A stretch of 64,000 nucleotides of DNA from Hyperoplus lanceolatus (GCA_026929865.2 CM049414.1:20011501-20075500); one strand, 5' to 3'; counted from the stretch's first letter, positions 48,758-61,307 are shown. The notes: generated by a model from the letters alone, not told the origin. Program-made: numbers and translations.

Positions 48758-50797
48758 GAGAACTGAGTACCTTAATGGATAAGTGGTGGAAGAAAGAAGG
48801 AAAGAGAGAAAAACAACAGCAATAAAGTAAAAGATGCTTGTGTAAGAGAAGCCATTAAGCAGTGGGTCAATAATGGCGGACAAGCAGCCTGAGTATTAAA
48901 CTGATCATGACATTAAGCTAAAGGCAGAGAGGGCCTCTGAAGACATCCTTTTGGCAGCACTTTATTCCTCCGCAGCGCAGTATTTTATTAAGTGCCGGAT
49001 ATAATAGATGACCCATTGATTCTCTCTCTCCTTCTCCAAGTCACCCTGTCCACCACAGTTTCCCCCGGCCGTCAAAAATACCGCTACATCTCCGAGTTCT
49101 TTCGACAGTCGCAAGCAATCACAAGCAAACATTCATCTTGATTATAGTCCACTCTAGGCCACGGGAGCAAGGTCGGTTTTGTCTATCCATCATGTCGCCG
49201 CCCCGCTTACTATAGAAGGAAGCCAGTCCAACTGCAGCTACGCGTACACAATGCAGATTTTGCTTTCTCGGTCAAAATTGGAAAAGAAAATAACCAAGAA
49301 GGCTTCTGGTGAGGGCCGAGAGATGAAGTACAAAAATTGATGACATTTTGCCCTGAAACTTTTTCTGATACTGACTTTCTCTATATTTCTGCTGAATATC
49401 CAAGGCACACCTGAGATTTATTAATAATTTACCTTACAGTGTTGTGGATACACTACAGTGGGCAAAGCTTCACTCCCTTACACTCTGATTTTTGAAGGTC
49501 GTATCAACAGATGCAGTCAGATCTATAACTAGGTGTGCCTCTTTACACAACAGTGCATTTGTAGTTGACAGTGCAGTGAAGTGTGTCTCTTATAATCATT
49601 TTAGCAGTATACACTACAGCCACTAGAGTGCAGACTGTGGACAATGGACAAACACTGTATAGCTGTGACCTGATCTCACCACTGAACTTCTTAGGGGATG
49701 AATTGTAGTCTGGTATATACAGTAGATTTAGCACATTTAGGAGGGACGAGGAGGCAGCATCCACCATGGTTGACACTAGTGTTTTGGTGGTATTTTCGTC
49801 CCAGTCTTTGCTCATTAAGTGAATAAACGTCATATTAATACATTGAGATTAAGAAAAGGTTAAAGCCCCAAATAATACAACGACAAGATAAAACTGGAAC
49901 TAATTGCTATGTAGTAAATAACAATAGGGCAAGCTAATCCTAAGTACATTTAACCATAGAGTTCTAGAATATTGTTCCTAAGTAGGAAATAAATGGTGCC
50001 TGGAAATCCAGACCTGCCGCTTGCAAAATAAAATGTTCTCAGTTTACTAGCACCAACCATTGGAGCTCATGTTGGACATTTGGGGCTAACTACACATAGG
50101 GTGCCTACATATTGATTGTTAAAATATTCTTATCTTTATTTTACAATGAACATAGGATCAACAGAGGGTTGACTTTTCATTCATTAGAAGAGATATGTAC
50201 CTTGTGAGTGGGGGGACAGTTGATAGTCAACGTATCAGAAGTTGACACTCTACTGAATGTAAGTTGAATATTGGTAAATAACATGTTGTAAAAATTATAA
50301 CGTCTGTTGCAGACAGTTTTTGTAAAATCTTTTAACAAAATAAAATGTTCTGGTGATTAACTGACTGTTTGTTGAATGCACATTACATATTTGTTGACAG
50401 TTCTATTGAATATCAACTAACTCACTGTTGACATGCAACACAAAATCTACTATAGGGCAACTATACACTGCACAGTTTTGAACACCAAAGAGTGCGCACA
50501 ACTACAATGTTATCATGCTAGGCAATGCAGAGGGTGTTGGTTTTCCTATCTGCTCAGTTACATCAAGCATCCCACTAGTTGGTTGTTGAACTCACCTGTC
50601 TGAGGACATTCTGTGAGCCGGCTGCGACATTGGGTCCTTAACAATATGCTCCAGGATCAACTTATTTTATAACAGGTCAATGCTGCCAACAGGTGTTTAC
50701 CTTTCTACTTCCTGTTTCCTGTATAGTTTTTGTTAGAAAATAAAAGCTGCTCGATCATTTCTGTACAAAACAATAAAAGCATATCTAAACTGTCAGC
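48758..50797. other. No gene recognised
   Basis: AT-rich unique sequence; TTGACA/TGTTGAC motifs recur loosely between 50150 and 50460 without forming a clear repeat. No gene. Confidence 0.45.
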
Positions 50798-50990
50798 CTG
50801 AGGGGTATACTACGAAGCGAGATTAAGAGCTGAGCGAGGTCTGTTGAGTCTAAAGCGGTCTAAAGCCAGAGTTTTCAGTATCACGAAAGGTGGCTCTCTT
50901 TCTACCTGGCTAGATCACCGTGGTAACAGAGGCTGCACGGCTAACCTGCCCAGACTAGTTTTTGTTTCAGAGTTTGAGCTTAAATTCGGC
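50798..50990. mobile_element. Possible PIF/Harbinger-like left terminus
   Basis: GGGGTATACTACGAAGCGAG, then TATCACGAAAGGTGGCTCTC and ACCTGGCTAGATCACCGTGG, resemble subterminal sequences of a common fish non-autonomous family. The right end was not found, so this is a fragment with a tentative label. Confidence 0.3.
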
Positions 50991-51817
50991 TCTTAGAGCG
51001 CTGCCCTTTAAGGAAACTACACATTTGTATGTATTTGCGGACCTGACTATATTGTCTGAGCGATACTTCTCACTGAGTAAACTAGTTAAATCAGTAAACC
51101 TATTGATCAGTAAGATAATGAACGAAACGAAGCCGTGACATAAGGCTTAGCCTACATTAGAGTGAACTGTAACATCGCGCTGTGGCTTTTTGCCACATGC
51201 ATACAGTTATTGATGCAGAAAATGTAAAATAGCCTAGACCTACTGTATGCAGCACCACTCTATGCTCTCACCTCAAATGGTTTTACCTGGCGATCTACAC
51301 ACACTGGCTCTTAATGAAGCGTTCTATAAAATCACAGGTTGCAACATTATTTCAATGTGGGCTTCTTTCTTTTCATCAGTAGCGATTACAGTTGTGACGT
51401 GACAAGTGACAGCTGTCACAGTTCGGACATCGCTGCAGACTCGCAGGTTAAGCTTCTCACAGTAGATTCATATTTGTCCGGAAAATACAGACTAGCCTAC
51501 AGGTTTTGTATCTAGGCTATTTATTTTAATGGTATTTATAAGATGCAAATAAAGGGCTATTAGCCTAAATCAAAATCAAAATTGCATTAATTTTGATGTG
51601 GCCCAAAACTAACGTGATTTTCCATATCGGCTATGCTATTCATTAGGGGACAGTGTCAGACTTAAATCAGATTATTAAGCTTGCCACAACCTTTCAACAA
51701 AGGACAAAAAATGACGTTGCATGAAAGTTAGCCCGAGAATTCCATGAACAGAAAATGCAATATCTGAAGGAAGTATGACATGAAAATGAAAATTCTACAG
51801 GTGGAATTGGACATTAT
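50991..51817. other. No gene recognised
   Basis: AT-rich sequence, perhaps the interior of the element whose left end is at 50798. No frames of note. Confidence 0.4.
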
Positions 51818-52230
51818 TTAACCTTTATTTTACCAGGCAAAATTCCTTTAGGCAAAATGACCTCTTTTCCGAGCAAGGCCTGGTAGAAAATGGCACCAGT
51901 TAGAATGAATGAAATATAAGGCAAACATAAGAAGAAAGCACAGACATGAGAAAACAGAGACAAATACATTCCAGAAGGCGAAGAAGAACAACAATTTTGA
52001 GGCAATGAGAAAAGTTTTAAAAATCATTCTTAGTGATGAGTTCCTGCAATTTGAGTGTTTTTTTAATAGTGTTCCAGGCGGTGGGAGCAGAGTACATGAA
52101 AGCCCTCTTCCCAAACTCAGTACGGGTTCTGGGGACAGAGGTGGAAAGAAAGTCCAGAGAGCGTAAACTGTATGACATGAAGTTGGAAGAGAGAGCTATG
52201 ATTCAAACAAGATACAGTACTGAGACAATT
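51818..52230 (-). mobile_element. LINE 3' fragment, same family as 59560-60637
   Basis: On the minus strand the peptide RTRTEFGKRAFMYSAPTAWN then TIKKTLKLQELITKNDF ends at a stop (52017-52019). It aligns with RARTELGKKAFKYAAPSAWN in the LINE at 59560-60637. The 3' UTR ends GGTCATTTTGCC...TTTTGCCTGGTAAAATAAAGG (51818-51890), the same tail type. Only the last few hundred bases are present, as expected for a 5'-truncated insertion. The clade was not determined. Confidence 0.75.
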
Positions 52231-52639
52231 GTGATTACTAATCACAGTGAAGATAAAGGTAGAAAATAAAAGGTGTTCATGTTGTGTTTTGTCATTTTGT
52301 TATTCATGTGTGTCAGTATTTTAAATCACAACAACCACATTTGAAAACAGAATTGTTTTAGACACTCATTGTATTGTGCTGAATACATCTTCAATTTAAA
52401 TGCATCCTTCTAATAAGCTCAAGCAAAGTTGTTTTTTCCAGTGCATTTTCCATATTGAAAGCGGTCTCGAAATGTAAGTTCATCAAATAAATGTTAATAA
52501 GACCTATCCACAAGTACTCTTCTGGCTGGCCTCTGCAGTGGGAGTTGGTCTTCATTTAGATATTCCAAATAGTCCATGCTCTCTCACAAACACCACTAAA
52601 CTGAAGTTAAACCTGCCTCCTTGGAGGATTAATTTAAAC
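52231..52639. other. No gene recognised
   Basis: AT-rich unique sequence without an identifiable feature. Confidence 0.5.
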
Positions 52640-52815
52640 TCAAATTTAGACCTAGAGTAGTTCTAGTCGTCCGTCTTGCAATTGGATTTGTTTAATCCAG
52701 AATAGCTTTAATCTAGGACTATTTTAAACTCAGTCTGTGCAAGTGGCTTTGAATTAATCCAGCTCAACAGGCATTTTAGTCTCGGACTAGGCTTAAGCCT
52801 TGTCTGTGAAACCGG
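52640..52815 (-). mobile_element. DNA-transposon terminus fragment (GGTTTCACAGACAAGG type)
   Basis: Reversed, the right edge reads GGGCCGGTTTCACAGACAAG followed by GCTTAAGCCTAGTCCGAGAC and repeated CTAGATTAAAGC/TGGATTAAAC motifs. This is the style of a widespread fish non-autonomous DNA transposon. The other end is not visible. The 795-bp duplication begins inside it. Confidence 0.35.
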
Positions 52816-54369
52816 CCCTTAGTCAACTGAAACTTGACTAGACTAAAAAGAGTTTAAACGTGACTAAGACTAATAAAAACTAAAGTGACAGTTTGACACA
52901 AAGACTAGACTAAAATTAAACTTAAAACAGGCCGCCAAAAACAACACTAATTCAACACGCACGTGGTTCATTAAATGACTTTAAATCAGAATGTGTTACA
53001 GTAACAAGAGCAAGTGCTATTCGTTACTTCCACTCCTGTGTTACTGTTTGGAAAACTGCTTTGTTTGATGACCGAGTATAACCAACATTGGATGAACAAC
53101 AACCTATGACTTAGCCTATGTTTAAAACAAAGTGATCTGTAAATCATAAAGTTAGCAAATATATGAAATAATGATAATTGACTGAAGCACAGACTTTTAT
53201 ATGCTGTGTCTTATGACACTAGCAGCGGAGCAGATCACATGGGCTGGCATATGTCTGCATATTAATACCTGAATTATATTTTTTCCATTAAATCCGAGGT
53301 GAAATGAAAAGTATGGCGTTCTTAATCAGGACTCGTGAGTTTCTATCTTTGTGTCCCCTTGCGTAAAGTGGTGAACCAGACCGTGTTGTTATACGAAGAC
53401 GCTTAGTTATGTCATGATTACCTTACTATTAACAACAATTTTTATGTAAGCATCGCCCTTCCCAAAATCTTGGCTCAGGATTGCACCCTTGATTCCTGAG
53501 CTACACATAGAATACATTTGATCATCATATTCGTAGCATGTTCACATCAACATTCACTTCCATATGTCAGACTGTCTCGGACTAGGCTTAAGCCTTGTCT
53601 GTGAAACCGGCCCTTAGTCAACTGAAACTTGACTAGACTAAAAAGAGTTTAAACGTGACTAAGACTAATAAAAACTAAAGTGACAGTTTGACACAAAGAC
53701 TAGACTAAAATTAAACTTAAAACAGGCCGCCAAAAACAACACTAATTCAACACGCACGTGGTTCATTAAATGACTTTAAATCAGAATGTGTTACAGTAAC
53801 AAGAGCAAGTGCTATTCGTTACTTCCACTCCTGTGTTACTGTTTGGAAAACTGCTTTGTTTGATGACCGAGTATAACCAACATTGGATGAACAACAACCT
53901 ATGACTTAGCCTATGTTTAAAACAAAGTGATCTGTAAATCATAAAGTTAGCAAATATATGAAATAATGATAATTGACTGAAGCACAGACTTTTATATGCT
54001 GTGTCTTATGACACTAGCAGCGGAGCAGATCACATGGGCTGGCATATGTCTGCATATTAATACCTGAATTATATTTTTTCCATTAAATCCGAGGTGAAAT
54101 GAAAAGTATGGCGTTCTTAATCAGGACTCGTGAGTTTCTATCTTTGTGTCCCCTTGCGTAAAGTGGTGAACCAGACCGTGTTGTTATACGAAGACGCTTA
54201 GTTATGTCATGATTACCTTACTATTAACAACAATTTTTATGTAAGCATCGCCCTTCCCAAAATCTTGGCTCAGGATTGCACCCTTGATTCCTGAGCTACA
54301 CATAGAATACATTTGATCATCATATTCGTAGCATGTTCACATCAACATTCACTTCCATATGTCAGACTG
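52780..54369. repeat. 795-bp tandem duplication
   Basis: Unit 1 at 52780-53574 and unit 2 at 53575-54369 are head to tail, and I found no difference between them by eye over the full length. Both begin TCTCGGACTAGGCTTAAGCC and end CATATGTCAGACTG. The unit contains the edge of a DNA transposon and a GACTAAAAC-rich repeat fragment, with no gene. The lack of visible divergence means a very recent duplication or an assembly artefact. Confidence 0.95.
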
Positions 54370-55155
54370 TGCTGCATAGAGTTAGAGATAACATTTGTGA
54401 ATGGAGACAAATATTAACATAAAGTATAAATATTTAGATTATAAGACCCATAGCTATATACGTACATAAAACTATAAGTGAGTCATAATCATTAATTAGA
54501 AGATATTTAATACAATGCTACAACATGTATTATTTTCCCAGTTGGTTGGCAGCTGTGGTGTTGTGGTTTCGCAAATAGGGCATATGGATGTGAATATTAA
54601 TGTAGAGTATATCAATTTTGTGTTTTTGTTGTCTCAGGCTTGCGTTACCTTGGAATAATCATGAGAGGGTCCTCTACCTAATGGCCCAAAAATGATAGTG
54701 AGGAATGTAGGCACTGCGTGTACTGCAGTAATATGTGCATGATGAGGAAGAAAATTATCATTCACTAAATGTGTGCCATTTGGCTAAATAAACAAGGAAA
54801 TAATCAGTGGGCAAATTCAAAGACATGTTGGAACTAATCATTAGAAAACTGCAGAAGCTCAAGTTACTTAATCATTATTTAACATTGTTGTTCTTAATAT
54901 ATTTGCTCCCTGGTTTGTTCCCATCTTGGTCAACTATTTCTCCTCAACGCTCTGATCTCTTTCCACAGTTAAACCGTCTGTTCAGAGTGTTTTGAACTGG
55001 ATTTGGCCGGCAGCTCTTTTCTATACTGTACTCCATCCATGCTCAATGCCCCTTGTGTGTTTCTGTTTCCATTTCCACTCGGCGGCATCATTTACACGGA
55101 ACTCTTACCAAGCAATTCAACTGGGAAGTGTCAGCTGATGCACAAGACTGCACTC

Positions 55156-55157
<2 letters not shown>
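54370..55157. other. No gene recognised
   Basis: AT-rich unique sequence; nothing I can support. Confidence 0.5.
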
Positions 55158-55216
<59 letters not shown>

Positions 55217-55262
55217 ATGTGTGTAGGCCTATGTGCTGTGTGTGTGTGTGTGTATGTGTGCG
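55158..55262. repeat. (TG)n microsatellite, interrupted
   Basis: Pure TG to about 55209, then GCGCGCATATGTG and further TG-rich sequence to 55262. Confidence 0.95.
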
Positions 55263-56344
55263 TGGGCATGGATGTCCCTAAAAGGCCAGTAGTAATATCA
55301 CTGAGCATTAAATGTGATGGATCACCCGCACACTGCCACACAGTTTAGAGCTGCAGGTGTAAAAAAAAATAAAAAAGAATAAAAATAGTTAACACATGTA
55401 TCAGGAACCCGGGGAGAGCAGTGTGATTTTTTGGGTGTTGTATGTGACAAGGGAATAATGATGAAACGTAGCAGCAGTCTTACCACTGACCTGAATTGCT
55501 ACAGTACACCTGAGACACACAGGCAGTCAATCCTCCCAACACAGCGGGTTCCCAGTCGAAAAAAAGCATTGCGTCTAATCCCGTTTGTCAACAGCAAAGA
55601 CACACCTGTGTTCTGGGGTTGTGTCGTCGAAAACAACACGTTTCAAACGCATAAAATCTCAGGATGGCTTTTCATGGCTTTACATAGTGTGCGTGTGTGT
55701 GTTCGTGCGCGGGCATCGACACCTAGGTCAGCGAAGTAAGTGAGCGATGTGCTTTAGACTGTCAGCACGAGTTACTCTGATGCAACATCACAGCCCAGTG
55801 TGCCATGCATACACAAACATTTCTCACATTCACTTTCTTGTGAGTTTATCTGCTCTCTGCCACAGAGGCCTCAACATGAAAGGTGTTGGATTACTCGGCG
55901 TACATCTCTACTTCTCCGTGGCAAGGCAGGCATAAATAATAAACATTATCAGTTTCCCTATTGTTGTCTTTGATGCAGGAGCAGCCTCTTTCTGTCAGCC
56001 CAACTCCCGCCTCTTCGCCTCTGTTGGCTTTGATGCACAATTAACGAGGTTATACCCAGACATCCAGTCAGTTAGCTCCATGACACTTGTATACTCGCTG
56101 GGTTTTATCACTGACACATGTGTGATGGGAAACCGGGTTTTGTTTTTTGAATGTGTCCTTGCAATTACAATGCCAGAACATGTGTGAAGAGGCGTTCAAG
56201 TCCCTGCACCTGGGTTCACAAATACAAACTACATTTTTAAACTCTTCCTATGATATGAACCAATTCTATGTTGGTGTAAATAAACAACTCTTTCTTACTG
56301 TTACTGTTACCGTTTCCTCCACAGAGATAGAATAATGCTTTGGC
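55263..56344. other. No gene recognised
   Basis: Unique sequence. The 102-codon frame at 55431-55739 has no domain. Confidence 0.45.
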
Positions 56345-56347
56345 TCT

Positions 56348-56403
<56 letters not shown>

Positions 56404-56405
56404 TT
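56345..56405. repeat. (TTCT)n microsatellite
   Basis: About 60 bp of tetranucleotide TTCT. Confidence 0.97.
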
Positions 56406-56667
56406 TCTTTCTTTTATTGCACCTGTTTATTTTGCCCAAGAATGACCTTTCTCTCTTTGGATGTGTTCCCCCTTTGAAGTGTATTCCCCTGCCTGAGACT
56501 GTGGTGCAGCTAGCGCCCAGATGATGACAAATGACAGAAGAAAGAGCCTCTCCGTGACCTTCCTAGCACTCAACTCATTTGACTTTGATGTGTGAAGCAG
56601 AGCATTGAATGGAGCCGCATCTGGGCTTTAATTTTGGTCTAAAATACAAAACCAAATGAGTAGAGCA

Positions 56668-57630
56668 TTAAAGCCACTACGAGTAACATGGCACGTTGGC
56701 GTCCCCTTTTGACAAAAGCGGTAATATTTTTACGACGCCCGCTGTCGCAAAGCTGTTTTATAGCTCGTGCCAGGCGCGTGAGTGTGAACTGAGAAGGGAG
56801 CAATATAGTGCATGTCCGTGTGTTGAAAGCTTTCTTTATAGGTCCATGGTTGAAAGTGTGAGGACTTTTTTCGGCTCCATGAGAGTGGTTTTGACACTGC
56901 ATGAACTAATGCCAGTCACTGCCACACGCACCTGATTGCAATGAGTTGATGCAGCAGTGTCACCTAACTACTCTCTCTCACGGAGCTGAAAGATTATGTG
57001 TCCGACTCCTCACAGAAAGCGAATGAACGATAGACGGCAGTTAGTATGGATCACGATGAGGTAATGTGTTTATGTTGTTGTAAATAATTACTATTTCAGA
57101 TAATGGTTATCTGATGATGGTGAAGCAAAGCAAACTTTGTGTTAGTACCAACCGCTCATTCATTTAGGAGTAAACACTGCAGTCTAGTTTCGCTCTCGTG
57201 AAATTGTATACACGTTGCTTGGCAACGCCCTCGTCCCCCGTAGCCTATATCACTCTCCCTTTTAGCTTTTCTTCATTGCATTTTCTTTTTTTTCTTTGAT
57301 GGTTCAGCCCCGTTATCAGTCATTATGACGACAAATAACTGTATCAAACAAGGCTCCCGCTCCCCTTCCCTCACCTGGAGGGATAGACTTCTCAATTCAC
57401 GTTGCTGCGCCACACTGAAATCTGCGACGGATATGTGACCATAGAGCTTGCACGAGCGAACCGAAAATCGGACTGGGTGTGCGACCAGACCAAAAGCAGT
57501 AATAAAAACTATTTAAAAACGTCTTTCTTTACACTGATGGTCTTGTTTGCTGTTTAAGGTAATTTATGATTATCAGAGGAAACATGAGGCTGTTTAAAAG
57601 ACATTTAAATGTTACTCGTAGCCGCTTTAA
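56668..57630. mobile_element. TTAA-flanked non-autonomous transposon
   Basis: TTAA lies at 56668-56671 and 57627-57630. The terminal inverted repeats are AGCCACTACGAGTAACAT on the left and, reversed from the right, AGCGGCTACGAGTAACAT (16 of 18 matching). The ~960-bp element contains no transposase. A CTTTATAGGTCCATG motif inside it recurs near 62213, suggesting a related relic there. The TTAA target points to piggyBac or Kolobok; I cannot choose between them. Confidence 0.8.
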
Positions 57631-59138
57631 GTGAACAATGGTAAGGTGTAAGCATCCATGCTCTGTTCCAGTGACACAACAGTGTCACCTACTGGTACGT
57701 GTGTGTATGTGTGTGTGTGTGTGTGTGTGTGTTTTCACTGTATAAACATAGGTTTATGTTCATGTATACATTTAAAGATCCCCTTCAGTCATATTAGCGT
57801 CTGCTGTGAATCACATGTGTCTGATATATTTTTCTCCTTCTCCCTCATTAAAAGAAAATCAAGGATCTATGAATATTCTCTTACTTGTCCTTTAAGAGAA
57901 ACTGGCCACAAATTGTTTCCTCTTTCACTGTAAAAGCAAATCAGTACATTTGGACTTGATGTTTGAAATTCCAACAACACACGCATTTGAGTTAGTTCTG
58001 TAAAATAACTTTCACTTCAGCAATTTGTTTTCGCAAATACAGAGTCATGACACGTGACCCCAAACCGAGCAAACATTGCCGAGCATGGTCGCGGGTCACA
58101 TGCACCATTTATTTTAGACTATTAACCTACCGTTAAGAGTCACTTGTCCAGTCTTACTGTGTCTGTTTTAACCTATTTAACGCACATAGTATTTTATTTT
58201 ATTTTAAAGCAACTGATCTCTTCTATGGATCTGTTTTTGTGCTAACTTTTTTGGATCAACAAAGTTTATCTCACCCTTTCTCTAAATGATTTATGGTTCA
58301 GTGTGCAAACAAATCACATTTCAGGGGCGGCAGTGAAATCATACTTTGTCCTCCAAGGGAATAAAAACCTCCAAATATCCATGTCCTTCTGTTTGTAACC
58401 TGCTCTGTAATTGTGCAGTCAGTGCAGCTGCTTTGGCTGCTTAAATTGGCCTGTTGTTTTTTAAGATGTTAAAGAAGCTGATGTATGCAAAACATTGTGC
58501 TAAAAAGCAGAATACAGCCTCCTGTGTCATTGGCCCTGGGATCCCTATGAAATGTGATTAAATCAGCACAATTGAATTGTTTCCACTGTACCTTATCATG
58601 CAGAGATTGAAACCCTATTGAATGGCACCGTGGTTGCCATCGGGGAAATGTGTTATCAGCATTTAGATTAATTGACCCTTAGAATCGCTTGTGCTTTAAA
58701 TTACACTGATTTCTATCAAATTATTTGAATTCTGAGGAAGTTGCATTATAGCCCCACTGAGATGTCTGTAATTACATGCCTTGTCCTCCTCCAAATTGAA
58801 CTGGGTTGCTGTTTCCTTGAATATTTAAAAAATGTTTCCAAAATGACCACACAACAGACTCAGTTTAAAGGTTACATTAATATTGGATTGCCAATGGCCA
58901 GAAAGCCAACTAAAACACTTTGTGGAGCTGAGAAGAACTGCAGTGTTAGTATCTTTGGCTTTGTAAATTCGAGTGACCCTTTAAACATAAACATGGTCAT
59001 TTGAACTATTGTTCATACAAAAATATTGATTATAGCAGCTTTAAGTAAAGTTGAGGGACCAAAATCAGTCTTGGTTTTAGGCATAGAACATTTCACAAAG
59101 AGTTCCAGTGAGAAATCGGCCTGTGTGTCCACTTAACG
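57631..59138. other. No gene recognised; (TG)n at 57708-57732
   Basis: A short TG microsatellite, then unique sequence. The block at about 58490-58740 has balanced composition and several ATTAA/TAATTG motifs and could be conserved non-coding DNA; untested. Confidence 0.4.
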
Positions 59139-59400
59139 GGGCGGCAGTGGTGAAGTCGGTAGGGAGATCGCCTCTGTAGTGCAGGGTCAGAGGTTCGATC
59201 CCCCGTCTCCCCGCCACATGTCGAAGTGTCCCTGAGCAAGACACTGAACCCCAAATTGCTCCCGATGGTCCAGAGAGCGCCTTGCATGGCATCTTCTACC
59301 ATCGGTGTATGAATGGGTGAATGTGGTAAGATATGTAAAGCGCTTTGGGGCTGAGAAAATTGGCTAGAAAGCGCTATATAAGTCAAGTCCTTTTACCATT
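59139..59400 (+). mobile_element. tRNA-derived SINE with GCGCTATATAAG-type tail
   Basis: Plus-strand copy starting GGGGCGGCAGTGGTGAAGTC with an A-box region at 59148-59166. The B box (GGTTCGATCC, 59192-59201) is well preserved. The body CGAAGTGTCCCTGAGCAAGA is followed by the 3' tail GTAAAGCGCTTTGGGGCTG and AAAGCGCTATATAAGTCAAG. It is the better-preserved relative of the copy at 5699-5978. No clean target duplication was found. Confidence 0.85.
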
Positions 59401-59559
59401 TTAACTTTAGTTCAAAACCAATAAATAAACTTTTAAACTATAATTTCAGTGATCACACCATACGGCAGCTGGTATGTGAACAAACAGAATTGTTTAAGTC
59501 ACATGCACATTTGTTAATCAAAAAAATAGATGGGCATCAAGAATCCAGCTGAGCCTTTG

Positions 59560-60543
59560 AGTGGGGCAGGGGACAGATACAATGCACTTCAGCATGATTT
59601 CCACACAACACACAGTTTTTTTTCCAAAGCTTTTAACATGGGACCGAAATTGAAAAGGTCAATTCGTACAAATACCTGGGTTTCATTATTGATGAAAAAT
59701 TGTCTTATAAACTTCATATTTAAAAACTGGTCTCCAAATTAAACATTAAATTAGGTTTCTTTTTTAGAAATAAATCATGCTTCTCATGGCAGGCCAGGAA
59801 ACGTCTGTTCACTGCGACCTTTTTACCGTTGTTAGATTACGGTGACCTGCTGTTCATAGATGCCCCTGACCAGTACCTCAAGAAATTGGATACCATCTAC
59901 CACTGTGCTCTGCGATTTTTAACTGGCTGTGTCCACCATTGTACTCTGTATGCCACTGCAAAATGTCCATCGCTATCTGTACGCAGACTCTCATATTGGT
60001 TGTTTTTTGTTTACAAGTGTCTTATTGGGCTGGTCCCTTCATATCTATGTGTTTACATGTCCACAAACAAATGTAGCTATGGTTTGCGTTCTAGGGATGT
60101 GTTACAGATGTTGGTACCCAGAGCTAGAACTGAGTTAGGGAAAAAGGCCTTTAAATATGCTGCGCCTTCTGCCTGGAACACTGTGCAAAAGCAGCTGAAG
60201 CTGCCGGAGCTGGTCATCTTGGGAGAATTCAAAGGAATCCTGAAGGACAGAGAAGATAGTTCTCTTGGTCAATGTAAGTGTTTGTAAAGCTATTTTCTGA
60301 TAACGGCCGGGTTTATTCATTCATCTGTCACCAGTTTATTTATTTAATTTTTAACTGTACTCATTTCAATCTTCATATAGTCTTGTCCCTGATCTTGTAT
60401 TGTACTTTACCTGACGTTGAATGTGGTGTATGAGAATTGTGGTTGATTGTTCTTATTGTATCATGGTGCTGCCTTCTTGGCTAAAGGTCATTCTTGAAAA
60501 AGAGATTTTAATCTCAATGAATTTTACCTGGTTAAATAAAGGA

Positions 60544-60637
<94 letters not shown>
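59560..60637 (+). mobile_element. 5'-truncated LINE with (ATTG)n tail
   Basis: The element keeps the end of the reverse transcriptase and the C-terminal domain, then a 3' UTR ending CTTGAAAAAGAGATTTTAAT, CTCAATGAATTTTACCTGG, TTAAATAAAGG and a long (ATTG)n array at 60544-60637. The array is probably the LINE's own 3' tail expanded as a microsatellite. The 5' boundary is approximate. The same family is present on the opposite strand at 51818-52230. The clade is undetermined but belongs to non-LTR elements with jockey-like C-termini. Confidence 0.8.
59649..60287 (+). pseudogene. LINE reverse transcriptase C-terminal part
   Basis: In one frame from 59649 the sequence reads IEKVNSYKYLGFIIDEKLSY, the typical region just after the RT palm, with a single stop shortly after (KLHI*KLV). 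It stays open from there through LLDYGDLLFIDAPDQYLKKL and VPRARTELGKKAFKYAAPSA to the stop at 60285-60287. No catalytic aspartates remain, as they lay upstream in the missing part. It is a dead fragment with one visible nonsense change. Confidence 0.8.
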
Positions 60638-60638
<1 letters not shown>

Positions 60639-60950
60639 GTTGGAGGGTACACAGAGTAGATTCCCTGGCCTTTATGTTCAATTTGCTGGTATGTAATGAT
60701 GCCAGGTCTTTTATCTCGTTTTAATCACATACTGGTTATTTTTCTATGTTACCCGACACGTTAATTTTTTTTTCCCCCAGTACATGCCCAAAGATTGCTT
60801 GTACTTCCGAAACATCATGCTGTTCAGAAGCCTCGGAGGAAATCGCTATAGTTGCATTCTCTGATTTTTTTTATTTCTACACTTTTAAAAATCTTGCAGT
60901 GTGCAACTGTTGTCATGCATGTTTCCTTTGTCCAATGCTGTGTTGTTTGG
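60638..60950. other. No gene recognised
   Basis: Short unique AT-rich stretch. Confidence 0.5.
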
Positions 60951-61307
60951 CTATACGATATTCTAATTTTTCGAGTTATTTATTTCAGTAATTTGACTCA
61001 AAAGGTGAAACTAATATAGTAAATAGACATTACATGAAAGGTGAGATATTCAAAGCCTTTATTAGTTATAATTTAGATTATTATGGTTTACACAGTTTAT
61101 GAAAACCCCAAATTTAAAATCTCAGAAAATTTGAATATTACATGAAATCAATAAAAAAAGAGATTTTTAATACAGAAATATCAGCCCTCTATAAAGTATA
61201 ATCATGCATGTGTACTCAGTACTTGGTTTGGGTCCATTTTGCATGACTTCTTGCCTCAATTCCAATTCTTTTTCCATGATATTCTAATTATATGAGTTTC
61301 ACCTGTA
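60951..61307. mobile_element. Tc1-like transposon relic (non-coding)
   Basis: The right end reads ATATGAGTTTCACCTG followed by TA (61306-61307). Inside are AAAGGTGAAACTAATATAG (60990-61008), CTCAGAAAATTTGAATATTA and CGATATTCTAATTTTTCGAG, in both orientations, a pattern I associate with a Tc1-like family widespread in fishes and lampreys. The transposase is absent. The outer left end is unclear, so the span is approximate. Confidence 0.5.

Noticed and set aside
59139-59220. Possible tRNA gene (A and B boxes)
   Set aside because: No full cloverleaf and it continues into a SINE body and tail; a tRNA-derived SINE head, not a tRNA gene.
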